A stretch of 64,000 nt of DNA, from NCBI RefSeq assembly GCF_946887195.1, contig NZ_CAMPKE010000007.1, positions 62,001 to 126,000 on the forward strand, written 5' to 3'. The DNA is from an uncultured Halomonas sp. Its GTDB lineage: Bacteria; Pseudomonadota; Gammaproteobacteria; Pseudomonadales; Halomonadaceae. The notes under the pieces are model-generated. The model searched no databases, had not been told where the DNA came from, and saw nothing but the letters and a program-made list of their open reading frames with translations. Of this stretch, positions 26,329-33,820 are shown piece by piece. Position numbers and translations under genes: made by a program. The number at the start of each line of letters is the position of its first letter. Position 1 is the first letter of the stretch.

Positions 26329-28719
26329 TCACAGCACGGAGAGGAATTCGCCGATGACCTCCAGGTCCTCAAGCTCGTCCTCGAGCACGATGTCCTTGTA
26401 GCCGAAGGCGTTGGTCTGGGGCTTCAGCACGATGCGCTGGTTCACGAACTCGCCGTACTCCTCGACCTTCTCGCTCTGATACAGCTTCACCGTGAAGCTG
26501 CCGCCGTGGTCCGGGTCCTCGATGGCGCGATGCTGCACCACGACGACCTTGCCTTGCCGCGTGCCACCGGGGTTGGCACGAAACAGGCACCAGGCGCCGT
26601 TAGGGATGCGCCGGTTCATCGACTCCCCCACTACCCGGCTGACGAACAGATCGGGGCTCGCACGCATGAAGTCCGGCAGCTCGACCCAGTGCTCGGCGTC
26701 GGCGATCTGCATCTCGCTGAACTCGCCTGCGGCGATGCTCAGGTCGTACACGGGCACATGGCGCGCGAACGGCGCTGCCTCGTCACGCGTCACGATGGGG
26801 AGGTGCAAGCCATCCAGCATCTCTGCACCCTTAGACGCGCCTTCTCGCTCGGTGGCTGCCTGCGAGCGAGCAAATGCTGCGAAGTACTCTCGGGTCTCGG
26901 GGTCCGTGGCATAGACGTAACAGCCCTTCTGACCCCGCGTCATCAGCGTGCGATAGGTGTTCTTGATGATCTGATCCGCCTGGCTACGGGCATGCTCAGG
27001 ATCTTTTTTGAGCATTGTCTTGTAGCCATGCACTGAGCGGTCCTGCCCCGCCCGCTTGGCCGCGTCTGTCACCACACGACCGTCACGAATCACGAAGTCG
27101 TCTCCGATGATGACGCCAACATAGTCGAATTCGAGCCCCTGGCAGGTGTGGATACAGCCGACCTGCTCTGCTGATCCATCGGCGATCGCCCACAGCATAC
27201 CGTCGTCATCGAGGTTCCACTGGGCCGCGAAGCCATGTTCGGGAAACACGATGTCCATGGCCTGCTTGTCCTTCTTGCTCGCCCATGGCCAGCAGTATCC
27301 TGCCACCATGCGCGCCTTGTTGGCCTTGCGGTTCTTCTCGAGAATTGCCCGGCGCATGGCACTCGGGTCATCGAACACCTGGAAGTCATAGTCGATGCCC
27401 TCCAGGTCGGTGTTGGCCGTGGTGCGAATCTGCAGCGCATGATCGAGCCAGGCCAGATAGCCATCCGAGCCGTTGCAGCGAAACTGCGATACCAGCTCAA
27501 GTTCGTGGACATCGGCGCTGCACTCGGCTGCCCGCCGCCGGATCTCCTCGACCGTGCCGACGTCCTTCAGCGTTACGCGCTGCGCTTCATCGATGAAGAA
27601 GATCGAGAAGCGTGACGCGCCGATCACCTCCTTGATCTGGCTCTCGCCCAGGTTCTGATACATGCCCGACTTCTCGTTCAGGCGGTGCGCCTCGTCGACG
27701 ATCAGCGCATGGAAGGTATCCGGCTCTGCGTTGACGTAGCTGCCCGAACCCTTGAACAGGTTGTCGATGTGGGTCTTCTTGCGCGTGCCGGTCAGCTTCT
27801 TCTTGAAGACCTCCCGAGGGGCCGAGTTGCGCGACACGTACTGCGTCATCATCTCGCGCTTCGTCAGCTCCACCAGCAGGTTGATGGCCACCACCGACTT
27901 GCCGGTACCTGGCCCGCCCTTGACGATCAGGCACTGCTTGCTCCCGCTGGCTGCACGATGCGCAAGATCGATGGCAGTTTCATAGACCAGCTTCTGCTCA
28001 TCGATCATCAGGAACTCGGCGTTGCCCTGCATCATCGATGCGAGCGCATCCGCCAGGTTCTTGCTCGGCTTGATCACACCGTGCTCGATGCGATACATGA
28101 TGTCGTTGCTGTCGCCGTACTTGATGTGCTGGCTCAGAAACTTCGAGAGCTTCAGGGCATCCTGCGAGATGAAGACCGGCGCACGGCTTGTGTGGTGCTC
28201 GTAGAAGGGATCATTGATGGCGTGCCCCTGCTTCATGTTGTGCAGGTAGGCGCAAGGCACCAGGCGGATCGACTCGGAGCGTACCGTCTCGTTGTAGTCC
28301 TCGATCAGCGCGCCATAGGACCACGCCTGATACGACGGATGGTTGGTCTCGCGCACGCCGCCGCCCAGCTGGGTGCGCACGATGGCATCCTTCTTCGTCA
28401 CCTCGACGGACTGCCACTGTTTCAGTTCCACGATGACCGCCGCATCGTCCCGCTGGTGGTTCTTGCCGGTCAGGATGAAGTCCACACGGCGATTGGTCAG
28501 CGGGATGTTGTATTCGATGGCCACCCCGGCCGACGCGGGAATCGCCTCATCCAGCAGCGCGCTCATCATGAAGCGCAGGGAACATTCCCAAGATTTGAAC
28601 TCATTAGGCGGCGAGTTGCGGTTCAGCCTGCGTGCCACCTCGTTCTCAATGGCGTCGGCGATCCGATTAGCTCGAACATCATCGATGAACTGCTGCTTGG
28701 TGGCGTTGTAGACCAGCAT
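26329..28719 (-). CDS. PD-(D/E)xK nuclease - DUF2075 helicase - S24 (LexA-like) peptidase fusion
   Basis: 796 residues. N-terminal region: nuclease-like core with D80 (RRVDFIL) and E98-L-K100 (AVIVELKQW), a PD-(D/E)xK signature. Middle: DUF2075 superfamily 1 helicase with Walker A GGPGTGKS (268-275), Walker B IVDEAH (340-345), FIDEAQ (375-380), the VSQFRCNG motif (410-417), TCQGLEFDYVGVIIG (525-539) and YRTLMTRGQKG (589-599). C-terminus (about 655-796): an S24 peptidase domain like that of LexA, UmuD and phage repressors, with Ser700 in VVGESMNRRIPNG and Lys745 in SFTVKLY at the spacing of the Ser-Lys dyad. The combination suggests a sensor or self-cleavage switch on a DNA-acting enzyme. It is upstream of the MazG gene. 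Function is not established. Confidence 0.88.
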   Translation of the reverse strand: MLVYNATKQQFIDDVRANRIADAIENEVARRLNRNSPPNEFKSWECSLRFMMSALLDEAIPASAGVAIEYNIPLTNRRVDFILTGKNHQRDDAAVIVELKQWQSVEVTKKDAIVRTQLGGGVRETNHPSYQAWSYGALIEDYNETVRSESIRLVPCAYLHNMKQGHAINDPFYEHHTSRAPVFISQDALKLSKFLSQHIKYGDSNDIMYRIEHGVIKPSKNLADALASMMQGNAEFLMIDEQKLVYETAIDLAHRAASGSKQCLIVKGGPGTGKSVVAINLLVELTKREMMTQYVSRNSAPREVFKKKLTGTRKKTHIDNLFKGSGSYVNAEPDTFHALIVDEAHRLNEKSGMYQNLGESQIKEVIGASRFSIFFIDEAQRVTLKDVGTVEEIRRRAAECSADVHELELVSQFRCNGSDGYLAWLDHALQIRTTANTDLEGIDYDFQVFDDPSAMRRAILEKNRKANKARMVAGYCWPWASKKDKQAMDIVFPEHGFAAQWNLDDDGMLWAIADGSAEQVGCIHTCQGLEFDYVGVIIGDDFVIRDGRVVTDAAKRAGQDRSVHGYKTMLKKDPEHARSQADQIIKNTYRTLMTRGQKGCYVYATDPETREYFAAFARSQAATEREGASKGAEMLDGLHLPIVTRDEAAPFARHVPVYDLSIAAGEFSEMQIADAEHWVELPDFMRASPDLFVSRVVGESMNRRIPNGAWCLFRANPGGTRQGKVVVVQHRAIEDPDHGGSFTVKLYQSEKVEEYGEFVNQRIVLKPQTNAFGYKDIVLEDELEDLEVIGEFLSVL

Positions 28720-28866
28720 CGTTTCTTAGCCCCTTCTGTTCACGCTACTTTATATTCTTCTTTCGTGGCCTCTCGAGCCCGCAGGCCCCGCTGTCGCCTA
28801 GCCAGCCACTTTCAAGGGTTTACACAACCGACGTCCCTCGCCAGGGAGTGAACTGATTGGCGAACA

Positions 28867-28910
28867 CAAAAAACCCGCCAAAGTGTGCTTCCAAGAGAGG
28901 CATGGCGGGT
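28867..28910 (-). terminator. Intrinsic terminator, minus strand
   Basis: 8-bp perfect stem (28873-28880 with 28903-28910, ACCCGCCA/TGGCGGGT) with a 22-nt loop, followed on the minus strand by six T residues (28872-28867). It would end the transcript of the conjugation-related block that comes from 29064 and beyond, and insulates the DUF2075 gene. The stretch 28911-29063 holds no gene. Confidence 0.7.
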
Positions 28911-29063
28911 ATGGCAACAGTCATGTTGCGGTTATAACCAAAACAAGTCAACTGGCTGATTTTATTACGTTTGGCTATGTACTCTGGTATAACGCACAGG
29001 AGCATGTACTTCTAGACTCACCGGCAACAGCCGGTACCAACAATACCCCAGCACTCAGCTCAA

Positions 29064-29336
29064 CTACTCAAACCCCAAACTCAACTGGCTAGGGTCTGGC
29101 TCGCTCTCATGCTGAGCTTCTACCGCACCCAGCCCTTCCGCAGCCATCTCCTCCACCCACTGCTCGCCTGTGAACTGGGCATTCTCGAATTCTTGTTCAA
29201 GAATCCAGGCATCTTCTGAAGATGAGGAAAATATCTCGTAACCCGGGATTACCCAATCATCCTCAAGGTAGCGAAGTATCCAGCCATAGCCTTCCTCAGG
29301 TGGGCAAGGCTCGATCTTGAAGCTGTAGCGCGGCAT
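29064..29336 (-). CDS. Small acidic hypothetical protein
   Basis: 90-residue protein from the ATG at 29336, which has a strong AGGAGAAGG ribosome site. It is acidic and aromatic-rich (PPEEGYGWILRYLEDDWVIPG), with a C-terminal region rich in Glu, Gln and Ser ending LSLGF. No signal peptide or membrane helix. No family was recognised; its size, acidity and place near the plasmid-like block would suit a small plasmid or phage accessory protein, for example an antirestriction factor, but nothing in the sequence proves that. Confidence 0.6.
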   Translation of the reverse strand: MPRYSFKIEPCPPEEGYGWILRYLEDDWVIPGYEIFSSSSEDAWILEQEFENAQFTGEQWVEEMAAEGLGAVEAQHESEPDPSQLSLGFE

Positions 29337-29438
29337 ATTCCTTCTCCTACGATTCGTATGGACGTTGCCAGGTCTCATCCTCTGTCAAATGTCGTAGCGA
29401 AGCTGGTATTCAGTGTTGCCGGCAATTGCCAGCACTTT

Positions 29439-29596
29439 GCGAATCCTGCCCTAGGGCAAAGTCATGTGGATGTTGCGTACGCACGAAATCTCGCCGACCT
29501 CCTACTATGGCTCCTACTGCCAGTGGTACGTTGTGGTACCACCCCGCGAATCCTGCCCTAGAATTACAACCACCCACACTTTTCGTACGTAAGAAA
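29439..29596. repeat. Two-copy module: 16-bp direct repeat plus palindrome-like site
   Basis: The 16-mer GCGAATCCTGCCCTAG occurs at 29439-29454 and 29546-29561. Each is followed, after 18 and 19 bp, by a degenerate palindrome: TTGCGTACGCACGAAA (29473-29488) and TTTCGTACGTAAGAAA (29581-29596), which match the perfect 16-bp palindromes in virB5 and eexN at 14 and 13 positions. The first 16-mer also lies in the 12-bp palindrome TGCCCTAGGGCA (29447-29458). The gene-free stretch 29337-29682 is thus repeat-rich and probably regulatory or transfer-related. Confidence 0.65.
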
Positions 29597-29682
29597 AACG
29601 GCTGTCTCTCGGGCAAGGCTATCAGGCACAGGAATACGCGGTAGGCTTCGCCATTAGTAATACGGACGGACCTGTCTTAAAG

Positions 29683-29898
29683 CTACTCGTTGCCCTGGGC
29701 TGAGCCAGAGACTTCACCATTAGACATAGGGGAGGGACTTTGAACACTTTCGGTTGATCCAGCTCCCGGTGGTGAAGCTTCGGTTTCAGCACTCTTGCGC
29801 CGACGCCTAGCCATTTCAGCTTTCATCCAATGGCCGGCGTCACGCATCTCAGCCCGCAGGTCCTCGATCTCTTCGGGTGTCAAACGGCGGTAGCTCAT
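29683..29898 (-). CDS. Small hypothetical protein in the conjugation block
   Basis: 71-residue protein whose start overlaps the preceding gene by four bases (ATGA), supporting translation. The N-terminal half is charged and helical (LTPEEIEDLRAEMRDAGHWM, then a basic KAEMARRRRKSAE run); the C-terminal half is Ser/Pro/Gly-rich and probably disordered. It has no membrane segment. No family recognised. It is the last gene of the virB5-eexN-virB6 transcription unit before the repeat-rich gap. Confidence 0.6.
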   Translation of the reverse strand: MSYRRLTPEEIEDLRAEMRDAGHWMKAEMARRRRKSAETEASPPGAGSTESVQSPSPMSNGEVSGSAQGNE

Positions 29899-30188
29899 GG
29901 GGTCTCCTTCTGAGATGGATCACGCCGGAGCCCGGGATATATCGCTGCGCGCCATCGCCACTGGAGCCCACACACGGCAATACCTGCCGCACAGACAAAC
30001 AGGGTACGAGCAGTATCACCATCGCCAGCAAGGGTGCCACTGACCAAGCCAGGCAGTTCAGGGAGCAACGCCACGGACAGCAGGATACTCACCATCAGAA
30101 GTAAGCCCGAGAGTCCCAGCTCCACCCCACGCTTTACCTGCGCCCAGCAGACGCGCCAGGCATCTAACCACTTGATATTGGTATTCAT
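29895..30188 (-). CDS. Small two-span membrane protein in the conjugation block
   Basis: 97-residue protein with two predicted membrane helices (about 25-50, LGLSGLLLMVSILLSVALLP, and 62-80, LFVCAAGIAVCGLQW) and basic ends. It starts three bases after the virB6 stop and overlaps the next gene by four bases, so it is part of the same operon. No family recognised. Small membrane proteins at this place in plasmid transfer operons can act in exclusion or pilus assembly; this is a guess from context. Confidence 0.6.
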   Translation of the reverse strand: MNTNIKWLDAWRVCWAQVKRGVELGLSGLLLMVSILLSVALLPELPGLVSGTLAGDGDTARTLFVCAAGIAVCGLQWRWRAAIYPGLRRDPSQKETP

Positions 30189-30191
30189 GAC

Positions 30192-31187
30192 TTAGCTTCC
30201 TGTCATCGTGTTGCCAGCACCGAAACGCTTCTGGTAGGCACAATAGGCAGACTTGGCGCCACGGTAAGGAGAGGTTGCCGCACTGCCTGCTAAGCGTGCA
30301 TCACGTTGAACGCCGCGATACTGACGGCGGATTGCTGAGGGGCGCATCGCGGACATAGCAGAGCCCAGAGCGCCCTGAGTTGCCAATGCCACACCACCGC
30401 CCAATGCAGAAGCAATGGCCGGCACCTGCTTCAGCACGAGGATGCCAAGGGCAAAAAAAGCAATCAGATAGGCGCTTGTGGTCATACTGGCCATGCTGCC
30501 TGCCGAGGATTCCACGATGTTCATGAACGCTTCGCTGACATCGATGACCATGCGCCCAATGACTGAACCCAAAACCAGCAGCATGCCGAGATTAATCACC
30601 ATGCCCAGCCAGCTCTCGAAAAAGCGTTGGGTGCTGTTAAACAGCAGGCCGATGATAAAGAGCGGACCAATCGCCAGCAGAACCGTCGTTGCCACCTTGC
30701 TGGCCAGCAGGAGAAACGCCACGACGATGGAAACACCACCACCAAACACCATGATCAGAATTGCCACTAAATACATGCCGAAATCACCACTCATGACTCC
30801 CGCTTTATCCCAGGCCTGATCAGCTACGGCGAGAACACGGGAGAACAGGCTGTCCAAAATGGCCGCTGCGCCTCCATTGGAGCCTGTGATAACTGCTGCT
30901 ACCTTTTCCGGACCATGGGCCAGTACGTCCACCACGACGCCCATATAGGTACCGACCGTCAGTCCCAGCGTCATGATGAAGCCGATGCGAAGGATGCGAA
31001 AAACGCCCTCCTGCAAGGGCTCGCTGACCTTGCCGAACATCATCAAATAGCCCCAGATTGCAATCCAGACGATCAGCATGCTGGTGAACATTGGGGTGAT
31101 GTAAGCGATGAGGTCGGTAGCCGTGTTGATGATGTACTGGTCCAGTGCCTGATCAACAACGGAGAACATGCCTTCAAATAGGTTCAT
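30192..31187 (-). CDS. virB6: VirB6/TrbL family type IV secretion membrane protein
   Basis: 331-residue polytopic inner-membrane protein of conjugative type IV secretion. About six membrane helices are visible (38-50s, 75-95, 150-175, 180-200, 205-225 and 245-265), with the family-typical central segment LLASKVATTVLLAIGPLFI and RFFESWLGMVINLGM. The C-terminus is basic and hydrophilic. An AAGGAGGAG ribosome site precedes the ATG, which overlaps the eexN stop by four bases. VirB6 helps pass DNA substrates through the inner membrane, but the other essential components (VirB4, VirB8-B11, VirD4) are absent from the window. Confidence 0.85.
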   Translation of the reverse strand: MNLFEGMFSVVDQALDQYIINTATDLIAYITPMFTSMLIVWIAIWGYLMMFGKVSEPLQEGVFRILRIGFIMTLGLTVGTYMGVVVDVLAHGPEKVAAVITGSNGGAAAILDSLFSRVLAVADQAWDKAGVMSGDFGMYLVAILIMVFGGGVSIVVAFLLLASKVATTVLLAIGPLFIIGLLFNSTQRFFESWLGMVINLGMLLVLGSVIGRMVIDVSEAFMNIVESSAGSMASMTTSAYLIAFFALGILVLKQVPAIASALGGGVALATQGALGSAMSAMRPSAIRRQYRGVQRDARLAGSAATSPYRGAKSAYCAYQKRFGAGNTMTGS

Positions 31188-31477
31188 GACTCCTCCTTGC
31201 TCTTTAAGCTAGACAGGTCAAGCTCGAAGGGCTCACCGCTGGACAGCGTCCGTTCTGCCTGGAGTGCATTGATGCAATTCGGCGTCTCCTGGAGTTCGCC
31301 AGGGTTGTTGCCGCACGTCTCCAGAGTCACCTTGCGCTTATCGTCATGTGCTTTGAACCAGTCCACGGTCTGAAGCGGGCCAGTATCCGGGGTATCATCA
31401 AAACACCCAGTCAGCGCAACGCTGATCAGAACCACAATGGCAATATTTCGTGCGCACGAAATTTTCCTGACATCCAT
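31184..31477 (-). CDS. eexN: EexN-like entry exclusion lipoprotein
   Basis: 97-residue lipoprotein: the signal peptide ends with a lipobox (VALTGC, Cys25). The mature part follows the EexN pattern: TVDWFKAHDDKRKVTLETC, then NNPGELQETPNCINALQAE. EexN proteins block redundant conjugation into cells already carrying the element. It is placed between virB5 and virB6, as in IncN/IncW-type transfer operons. Oddities: its N-terminus shares KISCAR-NI with VirB5, encoded by an identical 16-bp palindrome, and its C-terminal region shares SSGEPFELD with the C-terminus of VirB5. The two genes therefore share both ends although the middle parts are unrelated. Confidence 0.85.
   Translation of the reverse strand: MDVRKISCARNIAIVVLISVALTGCFDDTPDTGPLQTVDWFKAHDDKRKVTLETCGNNPGELQETPNCINALQAERTLSSGEPFELDLSSLKSKEES
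31445..31462. repeat. Perfect palindrome in the start of eexN
   Basis: ATTTCGTGCGCACGAAAT, 18 bp, perfect. Its inner 16 bp are identical to 32109-32124 in virB5. It lies 16-33 bases inside the gene and encodes the ISCARN part of the signal peptide. Confidence 0.85.
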
Positions 31478-31486
31478 AAGGCCTCC

Positions 31487-32137
31487 TTACCAATCAAGTT
31501 CGAACGGTTCCCCTGATGAAGCGACGCGCATCTGCTGCACGCGCTGGTTGTGCATCGCCTGATTGGCCTCGGCTTGCGAGCGGAGCATGGACAGCTTGGC
31601 CATCTCGTTTTGCAGCATGACCTGTTCGGCGCCGATACGGGCCTGGAGGTCCAGAACGTCTTTCTGGTCGGGGCTGTTATTGACCTCGGCCACCAAGCCG
31701 GTCAGCTCGCTGAAACGCTCCTGAGCCTGTTCCAGGGACTTTTGGGACTGGCCAAGCCAGGTCGCCGCGTTCTGGTTGCCGCTGTCGTACAGGTCCGCCA
31801 CTTCACCGGACAGGCCGTGTTCGTTCGCGCCCCTGATGCCGGCGTCACTCAGCACCTGGTTAGGATCGACGTTCACGGCGGTGTCATAGGCCGAGTCGAT
31901 GACGTTGCCCAGGCCACGAACCCCGCTCATGCTGTCCAGCTCCTTATTGGCCGTTTCGAGCTGGCTTTTCAGTTGCTCGATTTGGTTAAGCATGTGCTGG
32001 ACCTGCAAAATCTGCTGGGTCAGGCTCGACACGTCGATAACGGGAATCCCGCCCGCCATGGCTGGCTGCGATAGACCGATGGTGGTCGCGAAAGCGACAC
32101 CAGCGATTTTTCGTGCGCACGAAATTTTGTTGCTCAT
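31487..32137 (-). CDS. virB5: VirB5-like type IV secretion protein
   Basis: 216 residues from the ATG at 32137 (AGGAGG upstream, four-base overlap with the previous gene). A signal peptide (KISCARKIAGVAFATTIGLS, cleavage after AMA) sends it to the periplasm. The mature protein is mostly helical with VirB5/TrbJ-type sequence: QQILQVQHMLNQIEQLKSQL followed by coiled-coil segments and a C-terminal MLQNEMAKLSMLRSQAEANQ helix. VirB5 is a minor pilus-tip component for host contact. The usual neighbours VirB4 (upstream) and VirB7-B11 are missing, so this is a fragment of a transfer operon. It ends SSGEPFELDW, shared with EexN. Confidence 0.82.
   Translation of the reverse strand: MSNKISCARKIAGVAFATTIGLSQPAMAGGIPVIDVSSLTQQILQVQHMLNQIEQLKSQLETANKELDSMSGVRGLGNVIDSAYDTAVNVDPNQVLSDAGIRGANEHGLSGEVADLYDSGNQNAATWLGQSQKSLEQAQERFSELTGLVAEVNNSPDQKDVLDLQARIGAEQVMLQNEMAKLSMLRSQAEANQAMHNQRVQQMRVASSGEPFELDW
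32109..32124. repeat. Perfect palindrome in the start of virB5
   Basis: TTTCGTGCGCACGAAA, 16 bp, identical to the core of the palindrome in eexN (31446-31461). It lies about 14-29 bases inside the gene and encodes ISCARK. Either a repressor site inside the coding start or a trace of duplication of the gene start. Confidence 0.85.
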
Positions 32138-32463
32138 GATCTGACCTCCTTTTGACAATTCTGGCGGGTCGCCTTGGCCTCCAGACGCCGTTTTGTCCTC
32201 TGGAGAGTGAGTGACCGTTTTTCAAATTCCAGACTTTTCAGGTCGATGGACTCCATTACCTCTTTCATCTCCTCAATGCAGGTGAAGAAGTCTTCGGGAA
32301 GGACTTCCAACCCTTCGGTGAGAAAATCGCAAGCGTAACCGGAAATGATAATCAGAGTTCTAATCTCACTCTGGATGGCGTGCTGTTCGACCGCGTGTGA
32401 TCGGTACAGCCGTGACAGGCCACTGTCGGCGGAGGCGGGTGTGATATTCTGTCTGTTAGCCAT
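32134..32463 (-). CDS. Hypothetical protein upstream of virB5
   Basis: 109-residue protein; AGGAGG precedes its ATG at 32463 and its stop overlaps the virB5 start by four bases, so it is translated in the same operon. It is mostly helical, with a central hydrophobic stretch (IRTLIIISGYACDFL) too short and polar-flanked to be a sure membrane helix, and a basic C-terminus (KRRLEAKATRQNCQKEVRS). No family recognised. It stands between a replication-like gene and the transfer genes. Confidence 0.65.
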   Translation of the reverse strand: MANRQNITPASADSGLSRLYRSHAVEQHAIQSEIRTLIIISGYACDFLTEGLEVLPEDFFTCIEEMKEVMESIDLKSLEFEKRSLTLQRTKRRLEAKATRQNCQKEVRS

Positions 32464-32536
32464 GTATGCCTCCTATGCAGGCAGTCGTGGTTAGGCGCGG
32501 CCGGGGCCATCACCCCCGTTCCGCGCCGCTTGAATC

Positions 32537-33223
32537 CTACGTGCTAAGGGTTCTGCGCATTTCTTCTACTGCAGGAGCTCCAACTTTGTTGCTGCCGTAG
32601 TTTCTGGCTATGAGGTCTGCTCTTTGCTGGCCCAATAATTCAGCCATCTCCGCCCGCGTTAATTTTGATTCGGGCCCAGAATGATTCTTGGCCTTGGCCG
32701 CCCCGCTTTTATTTCTTGATGTACTCTGTGTTGTATTCTCTGTAATAGATTTGCCCTTTGGTCGAATCAAGGTTTGACCATTCTGATCACCAGATTGGCC
32801 AGAAGGGATAGTAGAATCGACCAAAGGGAAAAACTGGGTATTACAACCACTTCCAGAAGGCTCGTCGTCGAATTGCTCCGCCAGAAGCTCAAGCAAGCGC
32901 TCGCAGTTCACCCGATACCACATTTTTGCAGGTACATCTCTCCTTTCCTCTTCCAATACGCCAATTTCCACTAGCGATTTCCTAGCATTAGCCTGCTGCT
33001 TTGGAGAAAGCCCAGTTTCTGACTCCCAACTATCTCTGCCACGCTGATTTTTATAAAACCACCCACCTCTTTCCTCCGCCTTGGTGTTACGCGTCCAGTA
33101 AAATGCTTGGCTAAGAAAGACTGCACCAGGAACTGAAACGCCCGGAAGGAGCGTGAATGCGGCATGATAAGCAACTACCCTACCTAGGATCTTCTGTACT
33201 ACCGAGGGACTAACACGCGCCAT
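32537..33223 (-). CDS. Winged-helix replication-initiation-like protein
   Basis: 228-residue protein. Residues about 1-120 resemble the winged-helix DNA-binding domains of phage and plasmid replication proteins: AVFLSQAFYWTRNTKAEERG and GGWFYKNQRGRDSWESETGL, then SPKQQANARKSLVEIGVLEEER as a recognition helix and wing. The rest is low-complexity, Ser/Thr/Gly-rich and probably disordered, with a short helical end (LTRAEMAELLGQQRADLIARNYG). The start overlaps the upstream regulator gene by 14 bases. It would suit a replication initiator or helicase-loader for the iteron-like region at 33.8 kb; this is inferred. No catalytic motif is present. Confidence 0.6.
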   Translation of the reverse strand: MARVSPSVVQKILGRVVAYHAAFTLLPGVSVPGAVFLSQAFYWTRNTKAEERGGWFYKNQRGRDSWESETGLSPKQQANARKSLVEIGVLEEERRDVPAKMWYRVNCERLLELLAEQFDDEPSGSGCNTQFFPLVDSTIPSGQSGDQNGQTLIRPKGKSITENTTQSTSRNKSGAAKAKNHSGPESKLTRAEMAELLGQQRADLIARNYGSNKVGAPAVEEMRRTLST

Positions 33224-33443
33224 ATTCAGAAGGCTCCAAATCCAGAGCGTCTTTTACTTGGAGCGTCCGGAAATAGACACGGCGCCCTACCTTCACCATC
33301 GTGGGCTTTAGCTTTCTTGAAACCTCAGTATCGCTATATAGGGAAACACGCACGCCATCTGGAGAGCGATCAAGCAGGTCCGCCAGGTCAGATATGCTCA
33401 TCAGAAGGCCAAATCGGCCAACAAGGTAATCATCTACAGTCAT
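33210..33443 (-). CDS. Excisionase/AlpA-like helix-turn-helix regulator
   Basis: 77 residues from the ATG at 33443; the frame extends to 33509 with a poorer start. The sequence has a MerR/excisionase-type winged helix: SISDLADLLDRSPDGVRVSL as helix-turn-helix and VKVGRRVYFRTLQVKDAL as wing and final helix. Such small proteins direct integrase towards excision or activate it. It is the first gene of the leftward operon (regulator, replication-like gene, unknown gene, virB5, eexN, virB6) and lies 560 bp from the integrase, so an excision or copy-control role is plausible. Confidence 0.6.
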   Translation of the reverse strand: MTVDDYLVGRFGLLMSISDLADLLDRSPDGVRVSLYSDTEVSRKLKPTMVKVGRRVYFRTLQVKDALDLEPSEYGAC

Positions 33444-33526
33444 AGCTAGCACCATCAATCGAACGTTGACGGAACTTATACTAACCAATTTAAGCTTAAG
33501 CTCAACCATGCCATATTTTGAGGTCC

Positions 33527-33554
33527 ATCAATATAATATACATTGATCATCAAT
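33527..33554 (-). promoter_or_regulatory. Alternating ATCAAT/ATTGAT sites upstream of the regulator gene
   Basis: ATCAAT (33527-33532), ATTGAT (33542-33547) and ATCAAT (33549-33554) form two inverted repeats about 85-110 bp upstream of the excisionase-like start, within AT-rich DNA. Likely operator; no direct evidence. Confidence 0.4.
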
Positions 33555-33690
33555 ATATATCACTTTGACCATCTGACTTATACAGACACTCAAAAAGCTA
33601 AATTATTTCAATGCTCTATAAATTAACAAAAATACACAATATTTTTTTAACACCTCCGCCTACAGGCTCAGATCAGCGGCTCACAATAAG

Positions 33691-33717
33691 AATAATAAGA
33701 ATATTATTCTTATTATT
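33691..33717. repeat. AT-rich hairpin, 12-bp perfect arms
   Basis: AATAATAAGAAT (33691-33702) and its reverse complement (33706-33717) around a 3-bp centre. It lacks the GC stem of a terminator and more likely serves as a DNA structure or protein site near an origin or recombination region. Confidence 0.75.
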
Positions 33718-33820
33718 ATCGTAATCCTTCTAGGCCCCACCATCTCGCTCAGGCTAACTCTTGCAGGCCCCTGGCTTTCCCTTACAGCATGCCCAGGCGT
33801 TTATTTCGTATTGAGCATTT

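Noticed and set aside
29410..29616. 68-codon minus-strand frame in the repeat-rich gap
   Set aside because: No ribosome site, and the translation follows the direct repeats and palindromes rather than a protein-like pattern.
33691..33717. Intrinsic transcription terminator
   Set aside because: The stem contains almost only A-T pairs and lacks a GC core, so it is better treated as an AT-rich structural repeat.
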